Below the pieces are notes generated by a model that was not told where the DNA came from, made no database searches, and worked only from the letters and a program-made list of their open reading frames with translations. 64,000 bases of DNA from JADJOM01 sp963817435. Lineage in GTDB: Bacteria > Gemmatimonadota > Gemmatimonadetes > Gemmatimonadales > GWC2-71-9. The translations under genes were made by a program, and so were the position numbers. The stretch spans positions 496,001 to 560,000 of the forward strand of contig CAWFNY010000003.1 of assembly GCA_963817435.1 (NCBI GenBank), given 5' to 3'. The first letter of the stretch is position 1. Every line of letters begins with the position of its first letter. Of the stretch, positions 34,788 to 42,344 are shown piece after piece.

Positions 34788-35530
34788 GGCGCCTGCCCAA
34801 GATCCTTCAGCCGTCCGCGCGCCTCGCCGTTGGTGGAGTCGCGCTGCAGTGCCTCACGGAAGGCTCCCGCTGCCGCGTTCGTGTCGCCCTTCATCAGCAG
34901 GATGTTGCCGCGGAAGACCGAGATGCCGCTCGAGCCGGGGAAGAACCCCTCGTTCACCTTGAGCAACTCCAGCGCATCGTCATAGTGCTTCTCGCGCCCC
35001 ACCTGAAATGCCGACATGCTGAGCGATCGCTCGCCGAAGTCGAAGGCGTCCCGCCCGAAGTACCGCTCCCGGAGCGCACGATAGAGCCGGACCCCCGAAT
35101 CGGCGCCGGCCGCGATTGTCGCCTCGGCGACTCGGGTGGCGAGCGGCACCGGCCGGCTCACACCGCGGTGACAGGTCATGCAGGTCACCTGCACGCCGGG
35201 CGTCGGTCGCTCGGGGATCGTGTCCAGTCGCTTGTTGATCTCCTCCACCATTCGCATCATCTGCCTGGCAACCAGCTTGGTCCGCTTCTTGTCGTCGGGG
35301 AAGTTGTAGGTCCCGAGTGGCTTCCCCTCCTCCCCGACATGACAAAAGCTGCAGCGCACTCCGAGCCCGCCGGCGAAGTTGCGCATGGTGCCGATGACCT
35401 GCATGACGGGGGTATCGTGAGGAATCACCTTGGTATTGACCAGCGAGTCCGGTGGCCACTTGCCGGGCGCCTGCGCGGAGAGGGTCAGGGGAAGTGCAGC
35501 GAGGATGAGCCCCATGAGGGTGGGTCGCAT
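34784..35530 (-). CDS. Photosynthetic reaction-centre-type cytochrome c with TPR tail
   Basis: A 248-residue secreted cytochrome. Signal peptide MRPTLMGLILAALPLTLSAQ. Two haem motifs, CSFCHVGEEGKPLGTYNFPDD and CMTCHRG, occur in the arrangement of the reaction-centre cytochrome subunit family (VMQVIGTMRNFAGGLGVRCSFCH). Only two of the four haems of the photosynthetic subunit are present. The C-terminal region (YDDALELLKVNEGFFPGSSGISVFRGNILLMKGDTNAAAGAF) is TPR-like. No photosynthesis genes are nearby, so a general periplasmic electron-transfer role is more likely. Confidence 0.85.
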   Translation of the reverse strand: MRPTLMGLILAALPLTLSAQAPGKWPPDSLVNTKVIPHDTPVMQVIGTMRNFAGGLGVRCSFCHVGEEGKPLGTYNFPDDKKRTKLVARQMMRMVEEINKRLDTIPERPTPGVQVTCMTCHRGVSRPVPLATRVAEATIAAGADSGVRLYRALRERYFGRDAFDFGERSLSMSAFQVGREKHYDDALELLKVNEGFFPGSSGISVFRGNILLMKGDTNAAAGAFREALQRDSTNGEARGRLKDLGQAP

Positions 35531-35759
35531 CGAGAAGCCTCGGACGTGAGGAGGGGAGCGGTGGCGGACGCCCGCGGATAGTGCAGACCGGGGCGTGTTC
35601 TGGTCAAGGCGCGGGTGCTCTGGCTCAATCTCGGCCCGCGCTCCAGATTGTCCATAGTCGTCCATTCCCACGTTCTCCATCCCGACATCTCCGGCCGCCG
35701 AGGTCGAACCTCTCGGCGCAGACCGGTGCAAGCGCGCCGCCGGCAGAGAGGGGACCCGG

Positions 35760-37691
35760 ATGCCATCGAGGCAGGCTCTCGTGTTCGTTGCCGCGGCTGT
35801 GCTGGCGCCGCTGGCCGTGCGCATGATCGCGCGCCGGGCCGGCGGACGGCTGGCTGCGCACCTGCACGGCCAGCCGGTGCCGTTCATCACGATCGTGGCA
35901 CTCGGCGCCTCTCTAGGTGGTCTTTCCGGCCTGGCCGAATCGGCCCCGTTCGTGCTTCGCCATCTCATCGAGGGTAACCTGGCAAGGAGCTTCAGCTGGG
36001 ACGTTGTCTGGATGGCCCCGGCGTCGGGTGTGCTGAGCTTCAGCCTTCTCGCGACGCTCCTGGCAATCGCCTTCCCGGTCCCCTCGACTGCCCGGGCCAG
36101 CGGCAGCGGCGTCGGCCGTCTGGGCGCCGTTGCCCTGACCCCGTCCCTGTTCGTACTGGTGAGTCTCGCCGCCTACAGCGTACTCCAGATACCCTTGTTC
36201 GGCCTGTATCGCTGGAGCGCGTGGCTTCTCAGCCTGGGATTGGCGACACTGTCGCTGCGCGCGTTCTCGGGACCCCCGGAGCCGCTGGCGCGCACGATTG
36301 GCCGGGCATCCCGATGGACCTTGCCTGCGTACGGCCTGCTCGTGCTGGTCGGACTCTGGTACATGCCGAAACCGCGGGAGGCCCGGGCGCTGGCACGGCT
36401 CCCCGGCGCGGATGCCGGCGAGCCCAACGTTCTGCTCCTCGTGCTGGACACGGTGCGCGCTGCGAGCCTTGGGTTATATGGCTATGCACGGCCGACGACC
36501 CCGAATCTCGAGAAGCTCGCCGCTCGAGGCGCCGTGTTCGATTGGGCCATCGCGACCGCGCCGTGGACGCTCCCATCACACGCGAGCATGTTCACGGGAC
36601 TTTATCCGACCGGGCTTGAGGTTGACTACAACATCCCCCTCGCGGAGCACCATCAGACCCTGGCTGAGGCCCTGAGAGCGCGGGGCTACGCCACGGCCGG
36701 ATTCGTGGCCAACATGGCCTTTACTACCCGGATTTCCGGGTTGGCGCAGGGCTTTGCCCGCTACGAGGACTGGCCCATGACCTGGGGTCGTCTCATCGAG
36801 AGCTCATGGCTCCCGCGGACGATCGGCAACAAAGTCCTCTCGCTTGGCAAGCTGCCGTGGCGAGGAGGGGCACGGCGAAAGAACGCCGCGGACAATGTCG
36901 ACGACTTCCTCGGCTGGCTCGACGCGAGGCGCCAGCCCGATCGTCCCTTCTTCGCATTCCTCAACTTCATCGACGCCCACGATCCCTACTACGCTCCCCA
37001 GCGGCTGCGCGACCAGTTTGAACCAGCGGGTGCGCCGATCCTCAGGAAGCGGCCGCATCTCACGGAGGGCGAGCTGGCGAGCACCAGAGCTGCCTACGAA
37101 GCCAGCATCGCGATGCTCGACGAGCAACTGGGCCGGCTGGTGGGCGAGCTCGAGCAGCGCAACCTGTTCGAGCACACCCTGATCATTGTGGTATCGGACC
37201 ATGGCGAACACTTCGGGGAGCACGGGCTGCAGTTTCACGGCAACAGTCTCTACCTGCGGCTGATCCACGTCCCCCTCGTCGTGGTGTACCCCGGGACTGT
37301 TCCGGCCGGCGTCCGGGTCCAGAGGCCGGTGAGCCTGCGCGATATCCCGACGACGGTGCTGCATGTGGTGACAGGGTCCGTCGATCATACCTTTCCGGGC
37401 CACTCACTCGTGGATAGCACGCGGTGGGGGGATACGGTCCCGCTTGAGCCACTCCTGTCGGTCAGGCAGAAGCCCTACCTGGCCAAGCCGTGGGAGCCCT
37501 CGTTCCAGGGTACGATGCGGTCGGTGTTGCAGTTCCCGTATCATTTGATCCGACACGACGGTGGACAGGAGGAACTCTACCGGGTGGATCTCGACCCGGC
37601 GGAAGCCCGCGACCGGGTCGCGGCGACGGACCCGCTGCTTCTGCGACGACTGGGGCACACTCTGGACTCGCTCGTCCAGGATGCGCCGTAG
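35760..37691 (+). CDS. Membrane-anchored sulfatase-superfamily enzyme with Thr nucleophile position
   Basis: A 643-residue protein. Residues 1-205 contain about five or six membrane segments. A large alkaline-phosphatase/sulfatase-fold domain follows: NVLLLVLDTVRAASLGLYGY (metal Asp230), APWTLPSHASMFTG, FIDAHDPYYAP and VVSDHGEHFGEHG. The formylglycine position (Cys or Ser in CxPxR) is Thr270 in TLPSH, so it cannot be modified to formylglycine. Phosphoglycerol transferase-type enzymes of this superfamily use Thr. It may act on lipid or cell-envelope polymer substrates outside the membrane. GAGAGGGG lies ahead of ATG 35760. Confidence 0.85.
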   Translation: MPSRQALVFVAAAVLAPLAVRMIARRAGGRLAAHLHGQPVPFITIVALGASLGGLSGLAESAPFVLRHLIEGNLARSFSWDVVWMAPASGVLSFSLLATLLAIAFPVPSTARASGSGVGRLGAVALTPSLFVLVSLAAYSVLQIPLFGLYRWSAWLLSLGLATLSLRAFSGPPEPLARTIGRASRWTLPAYGLLVLVGLWYMPKPREARALARLPGADAGEPNVLLLVLDTVRAASLGLYGYARPTTPNLEKLAARGAVFDWAIATAPWTLPSHASMFTGLYPTGLEVDYNIPLAEHHQTLAEALRARGYATAGFVANMAFTTRISGLAQGFARYEDWPMTWGRLIESSWLPRTIGNKVLSLGKLPWRGGARRKNAADNVDDFLGWLDARRQPDRPFFAFLNFIDAHDPYYAPQRLRDQFEPAGAPILRKRPHLTEGELASTRAAYEASIAMLDEQLGRLVGELEQRNLFEHTLIIVVSDHGEHFGEHGLQFHGNSLYLRLIHVPLVVVYPGTVPAGVRVQRPVSLRDIPTTVLHVVTGSVDHTFPGHSLVDSTRWGDTVPLEPLLSVRQKPYLAKPWEPSFQGTMRSVLQFPYHLIRHDGGQEELYRVDLDPAEARDRVAATDPLLLRRLGHTLDSLVQDAP

Positions 37692-37721
37692 CGTCGCTCC
37701 GCCTCACTCGGACTGATACCC

Positions 37722-38693
37722 ATGCCAGACGCCCCCAGGAAGAAAGCCACCCGAAAGCGTGCCAAGGCTGCCCCGGAGCCGCGCGGCCTCACGCCGAAGC
37801 AGCTCACCTCGACCCAGCTCCCGGTGGCGCTCGAACGGCTGAGCGAGCTGATCGTGGAGGATGGCGGTGTGGTGATCGGTGCCTATCGTGAGCCGCTCGG
37901 CTCGCAGTGGCAACTGCTCGCGGGACTGCCGCTCGAAAAGGTGGCGCCCACACCGTACCAGCGGGATCTCTCGGAGCCGCACGTCGCCCGCCTCGCCGAT
38001 GCGATGACGCGGCTCGGAAGATTCATGGATCCGGTGATCGCCGTACGGAGCGGCGAGGGCCAATACTGGACGCCGAACGGCAACCACCGGCTCGCCGCAC
38101 TCCGCGCGCTCGGCGCACGCACCGTCGTGGCGCTGGTGGTGCCCGAGCCCGAGGTGGCGCACCGGATCCTGGTGCTCAACTGCGAGAAGGCCCACAATGT
38201 CCGCGAGCGTGCCTTCGAGGTGATCCGCCTGGCCGAGGCGCTGGCGGGCCTCGACGATCGCGCGGAGAAGAGCTACGAGACCGAGTTCGAGGAGCCGTCG
38301 CTCCTCACCCTGGGCTGCTGCTACCAGAAGAACGGCCGCTTCTCCGGCGGAGCCTATCACCCGGTGCTCAAGCGGTGCGAAGCGTTCCTGGGTTCGAAGC
38401 TCTCCACCGCGCTTGCCACGCGAAGGGAGAGGGCGAAGAAGCTGCTGGAACTCGATGCCGCGGTCTCGGAGGCGGTGAAGGGGCTCAAGGAGCGCGGCTT
38501 CGAGAGTCCGTACCTCAAGGCTTTCGTGCTGGCACGAATCAACCCGCTCCGCTTCACCCTCAAGCGGGGGCAGAAGGCCGACTTCGACGAAACCATCGGC
38601 AAGATGCTGACGGCGGCGAAGAAGTTCGACGCGGGGAAGATCCGCGCCGACCAGGTGGCGCGCGCGGGGGGAGCGCCGGACAGCGCGGAGTAG
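37722..38693 (+). CDS. ParB N-terminal-domain protein (chromosomally encoded ParB/sulfiredoxin-like)
   Basis: A 323-residue protein with a basic N-terminus (PRKKATRKRAKAAPEPRG). The ParB/RepB nuclease-like domain has PYQRDLSEPHVARLADAMTRLGRFMDPVIAV and the GNHRLAALRALGARTVVALVVPE motif. The downstream helical region (HNVRERAFEVIRLAEALAG) lacks a clear ParB helix-turn-helix. There is no parA gene next to it, so it is probably not the chromosome-partition ParB. Function unclear; DNA binding or CTP-dependent switching is possible. Confidence 0.75.
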   Translation: MPDAPRKKATRKRAKAAPEPRGLTPKQLTSTQLPVALERLSELIVEDGGVVIGAYREPLGSQWQLLAGLPLEKVAPTPYQRDLSEPHVARLADAMTRLGRFMDPVIAVRSGEGQYWTPNGNHRLAALRALGARTVVALVVPEPEVAHRILVLNCEKAHNVRERAFEVIRLAEALAGLDDRAEKSYETEFEEPSLLTLGCCYQKNGRFSGGAYHPVLKRCEAFLGSKLSTALATRRERAKKLLELDAAVSEAVKGLKERGFESPYLKAFVLARINPLRFTLKRGQKADFDETIGKMLTAAKKFDAGKIRADQVARAGGAPDSAE

Positions 38694-38717
38694 GGACGGC
38701 GCGGTGAGGGGTGCCTC

Positions 38718-38782
38718 TGGCCCCTGCACTCCTCGCGCTCTATGTTCTAGCCTCGAATCCTTCCACTCCGGGGCCATCCCTG
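38718..38782 (+). promoter_or_regulatory. Putative promoter and leader of kinase 1
   Basis: TATGTT (38741-38746) resembles a -10 box, with a weak TGGCCC 17 bases upstream. The leader then reads TTCCACTCCGGGGCCATCC before CTG 38780. The paralogue at 45141 has TATACT and a leader ending GCCGGGGCCGTCC before its CTG. Confidence 0.45.
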
Positions 38783-41700
38783 TCCGACCCGTCCGATCGT
38801 CTCAAGGCTGCCCTCGCTGACCGCTACACCCTCGAGCGCGAACTCGGCGCCGGAGGCATGGCCACCGTTTATCTCGCCGAGGACGTGAGGCACCACCGCA
38901 AGGTCGCGGTGAAGGTGCTCCGCCCCGAACTCGCCGCGACGCTCGGGCCGACCCGCTTCGTCCGCGAGATCGAGATCGCCGCCCAGCTTCAGCACCCCCA
39001 CATCCTGCCGCTGCTCGACTCGGGGGAGGCCGCCGGCTTCCTCTACTACGTGATGCCGTACATCGATGGCGAATCGCTCCGCGACCGGCTGAGCAAGAAG
39101 GGTGAGCTCCCGCTCGCCGAGGCGACGCGGCTGCTGCGGGATGTGGCCGATGCGCTGTCCTACGCCCATGGCCGGGGCGTCGTCCACCGGGACATCAAGC
39201 CCGACAACGTCATGCTCTCCGGCCGCCACGCCCTGGTGATGGACTTCGGCGTGGCCAAGGCCGTCAGCGAGGCGACCGGGCGGAACAGCCTCACCTCGGT
39301 GGGCATCGCGCTCGGTACCCCGACCTACATGGCGCCGGAGCAGGCCGCCGCCGATCCGAACGTCGATCACCGTGCCGACATCTACGCCCTCGGCGTGATG
39401 GGGTACGAGCTGCTCGCCGGCCGGCCGCCATTCGTCGGCATGACACCGCAGCAGGTGCTCGCCGCGCACGTCACCGAGGTCCCGAGGCCGGTCACCGATC
39501 TGCGCAACACCTGCCCGCCCACGCTCGCCGAGACGATCATGCGCTGTCTCGCCAAGCGGCCGGCAGACCGGTGGCAGAGCGCAGAGGAAGTGGTGGAACG
39601 GCTCGAGGTGCTTGGCACGCCGAGCGGCGGCATGACGCCGACCCAGACCCAGCCGACCCAGGCTGTCCGCATCGAGGACAAGTGGTACAGCCACCCTGGC
39701 CGCATGGCGGGGATCTTCCTCGTCGCGGCGGTCGCGCTCCTTGGGGTCGTCTACTTCCTCACCATCCAGCTCGGCCTGCCTGACTGGGTGCCGTGGGTCG
39801 GCGCGGCGCTGGCAGGCGCCGGCCTGCCGATCATGATCGTCACCGGACTGATGGAGCGGCGGCGGGACGCGGCGCGCGCCACCGGGATGTGGTCGGCAAG
39901 CGGCGAGACCGGGATGCAGCGGCACCTCACCTGGAAGAAGTCGCTGCGCGGCGGCTATCTCGCCTTTGGCGGGCTCGCGGCGGCCGCGATCATCTACACC
40001 GCCATGCGGCTGCTCGGCATCGGGCCCGTCGGCACGCTGATGGCCTCGGGCAAGCTGAGCGAAAAGGACCAGCTCATCGTCGCGGATTTCGAGAATCGCA
40101 CGCCGGACTCCACCCTCGCCGGCTCGGTCACGGAGGCGTTCCGCATCGATCTCGGCCAGTCGCCGACGGTACGCATCCTCTCGACCTCCGCGGTCAGCGA
40201 CGCGCTGGGGCGGATGCAGAAGCCGCTCGACTCGCCGCTCACCCTCGCACTGGCCCGCGACCTCGCGCAGCGCGAAGGCGCGAAGGCCATCGTGGCCGGG
40301 GAGATCAGCGCCGTCGGCCGAAGCTACGTGCTGGTGGCGAGGATCATCAGTGCTCAGGACGGGAGCGAGCTGATCGCCATCCGGGAGACGGCGCCGGACG
40401 ACGCCGGCATCGTCACCGCCATCGACCGGCTCTCCGGCAAGGTGCGGGAGCGGATCGGCGAGTCGCTCCGAACCATCCGCGGCGGCGAGCCGCTCGAGAA
40501 GGTGACGACCAATTCGCTCGAGGCGCTCCGGTTGTACAGCGAGGCCAATCACCTCAGCGATCAGGGTGAGGCCGGCAAGGCCATCCCGATTCTGCAGCAG
40601 GCCATAGCGCTCGACAGCGGCTTCGCGATGGCCTGGCGGAAGCTCGCGGTGGCGCTCGCCAATGTCGGCGCCAGCTTCGAGGAGCAGGCCGCCGCGACGA
40701 TGCGGGCTTATCAGCACCGCGACCGGCTCCCGGAACTCGAGCGCGAGCTGACCACCGCCTACTACTACGACCGGGTGGATTCCCGGCCGGACCTGGAGGA
40801 AGCGGCCTACCGCCGGATCCTGGCGGTCGATCCGCTCAACAGCATCGCCCTCAACAATCTCGCGCTGTCGCTGGGCTGGGTCGGCCGGTTCGCCGAGTCG
40901 GAATCGCTGGCGACCGTGGCGGTGAACAGTCCCGGTGGTCTCGGCAATACCGTGCTGCAGCTGCTCAACGCCCAGCTTGCGCAGGGGAAGTTCGACGCCG
41001 CGCGGCGGACCATCGAGAGCTTTGGCAAGACCAACCCCAGCTCGCCGATCTATCTGCGCGGCCGGACGATGCTCCTCATGGCGACCGGCCCGGTCGACAG
41101 CGCCAAGCGGGCTCTGCTCGAGATGGGACTCCAGGTGCACTCCCCCGAATATCAGAACTACACGCGGAGTGGGCTGTCAGGAATCGCCCTGCTGCATGGG
41201 CGGCTGACTGAGGCGGACCGGGAACGTGTGGCGAACATCGCCATCTGGGAGCAGCGCGGTTTGCCGGGGCAGGCGCTCTCCGCCGAGGCCAATCGCGCGC
41301 GGCAGGCGCTCTTCTTCAATGGGGATTCCGCCGCAGCGCTCAGGATCCTGCAGGACGCGCTCGTGAAGTATCCGCTCAAGTCGATGCCGCCACTCGACCG
41401 GCCCTACGGCAACATCGCCACCATCTACGCCATGGCGGGTAGAACTGCGGAGGCGAAGCGCCTGCTGACCGACGCGGAGTCGGCGGTGCCGGAGGGGGCG
41501 CGGCGCGGGGATGCGACGTGGTATCAGGCGCGCGGCTGGCTGGCCCTCGGTGAGGGGCGGCCGAAGGATGCGGTGGCCGAGTTCCGGGAGATCGCCCGAA
41601 AGGGACAGCGCGCCGAGTGGGGGCATTGGGAGACCGGCCTCGCCTTCGACCGCGCCAACCTCCCCGATTCGGCACTGGCGGAATATCAGATCGCCGGGGA

Positions 41701-41920
41701 TTCCGTCGGCTCCGGCTTCAAGACCCAGGCCGCGCCCTGGGTGCAGGCGCCGAGCCTCAAGCGGCTGGGGGAGATCTACGAGGCGAAGGGCGACAAGACG
41801 AAGGCAATCGAGAACTACACCCGCTTCGTCGATCTCTGGAAGGACGCCGACCCCGTGCTGCAGCCCGCCGTGCGGGAAGTGAAGGACCGACTCGCGAAGC
41901 TCGCCGGCGAAGCGAAGTAG
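38780..41920 (+). CDS. Serine/threonine protein kinase with transmembrane and TPR domains (kinase 1)
   Basis: A 1046-residue kinase if started at CTG 38780, giving LSDPSDRLKAALADRY. Homologues begin with Met at this position, and the frame has no ATG in the right place (GTG 38711 would add 23 unlikely residues). Kinase motifs: GAGGMATV (23-30), Lys45, HRDIKPDN (136-143), DFG (155-157), GTPTYMAPEQ. A linker rich in TQTQPTQ leads to three membrane segments (about 310-430). The C-terminal half begins LIVADFENRTPDSTLAGSVTEAFRIDLGQS, a TolB/FlgO-like domain, and ends in TPR repeats. It is paralogous to kinase 2. Confidence 0.9.
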   Translation: MSDPSDRLKAALADRYTLERELGAGGMATVYLAEDVRHHRKVAVKVLRPELAATLGPTRFVREIEIAAQLQHPHILPLLDSGEAAGFLYYVMPYIDGESLRDRLSKKGELPLAEATRLLRDVADALSYAHGRGVVHRDIKPDNVMLSGRHALVMDFGVAKAVSEATGRNSLTSVGIALGTPTYMAPEQAAADPNVDHRADIYALGVMGYELLAGRPPFVGMTPQQVLAAHVTEVPRPVTDLRNTCPPTLAETIMRCLAKRPADRWQSAEEVVERLEVLGTPSGGMTPTQTQPTQAVRIEDKWYSHPGRMAGIFLVAAVALLGVVYFLTIQLGLPDWVPWVGAALAGAGLPIMIVTGLMERRRDAARATGMWSASGETGMQRHLTWKKSLRGGYLAFGGLAAAAIIYTAMRLLGIGPVGTLMASGKLSEKDQLIVADFENRTPDSTLAGSVTEAFRIDLGQSPTVRILSTSAVSDALGRMQKPLDSPLTLALARDLAQREGAKAIVAGEISAVGRSYVLVARIISAQDGSELIAIRETAPDDAGIVTAIDRLSGKVRERIGESLRTIRGGEPLEKVTTNSLEALRLYSEANHLSDQGEAGKAIPILQQAIALDSGFAMAWRKLAVALANVGASFEEQAAATMRAYQHRDRLPELERELTTAYYYDRVDSRPDLEEAAYRRILAVDPLNSIALNNLALSLGWVGRFAESESLATVAVNSPGGLGNTVLQLLNAQLAQGKFDAARRTIESFGKTNPSSPIYLRGRTMLLMATGPVDSAKRALLEMGLQVHSPEYQNYTRSGLSGIALLHGRLTEADRERVANIAIWEQRGLPGQALSAEANRARQALFFNGDSAAALRILQDALVKYPLKSMPPLDRPYGNIATIYAMAGRTAEAKRLLTDAESAVPEGARRGDATWYQARGWLALGEGRPKDAVAEFREIARKGQRAEWGHWETGLAFDRANLPDSALAEYQIAGDSVGSGFKTQAAPWVQAPSLKRLGEIYEAKGDKTKAIENYTRFVDLWKDADPVLQPAVREVKDRLAKLAGEAK

Positions 41921-41936
41921 TTTCGGACCACTCCCC

Positions 41937-41975
41937 TTGCACTTCTACAGGAGACACCCTACTCTCTTGTAGAAG
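41937..41975 (+). promoter_or_regulatory. padR promoter with embedded operator
   Basis: TTGCAC (41937-41942) and TACTCT (41960-41965), 17 bases apart, form a promoter. An inverted repeat CTTCTACAGGAGA (41942-41954) / TCTCTTGTAGAAG (41963-41975), 12 of 13 positions matching, overlaps both boxes. This is the expected layout for autorepression by the PadR protein encoded just downstream. Confidence 0.65.
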
Positions 41976-41990
41976 ACGGAGGGGAACCCC

Positions 41991-42323
41991 ATGGCCGACG
42001 AACGACTCGAGCTCCCGCAGGGTACGCTCGATCTCCTGATCCTCAAGGCGCTCTCGCTCGGCGCCCAGCATGGCTGGGCGATCTCCGAGCGCCTGCAGCA
42101 GGTCTCCCGCAGCAGTCTGCAGGTCCCCCAGGGCTCGCTCTATCCCGCGCTGCACCGGCTGGAACGCCGGGGCTGGATCTCCGCGCGCTGGGACGCCTCC
42201 GACAACAACCGAAGAGCCAAGTTCTACGAACTGACCACCGCGGGACGGAGTCAGCTCAGGACCGAGACGGCGGAATGGCGCCGGCTCGCGGCCGTCGTGC
42301 AGCTCGTCCTCGATATGCGCTGA
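41991..42323 (+). CDS. PadR family transcriptional regulator
   Basis: A 110-residue PadR-type winged-helix repressor: LPQGTLDLLILKALSLGAQHGWAISERLQQ, VPQGSLYPALHRLERRGWISARWD, AKFYELTTAGRSQL. This short form lacks the long C-terminal PadR helix domain. GGAGGGG precedes ATG 41991. It lies 21 bases before the ADOP permease gene; the two form an operon common in Acidobacteria and Gemmatimonadota. The inverted repeat over its promoter suggests autoregulation. Confidence 0.92.
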   Translation: MADERLELPQGTLDLLILKALSLGAQHGWAISERLQQVSRSSLQVPQGSLYPALHRLERRGWISARWDASDNNRRAKFYELTTAGRSQLRTETAEWRRLAAVVQLVLDMR

Positions 42324-42344
42324 TGGCGCGCCACGGAGGATTCC

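Noticed and set aside
34784..35530. Photosynthetic reaction-centre gene cluster
   Set aside because: The cytochrome resembles the reaction-centre subunit, but has two haems only and no puf, bch or crt genes are near; such cytochromes occur in non-phototrophs.
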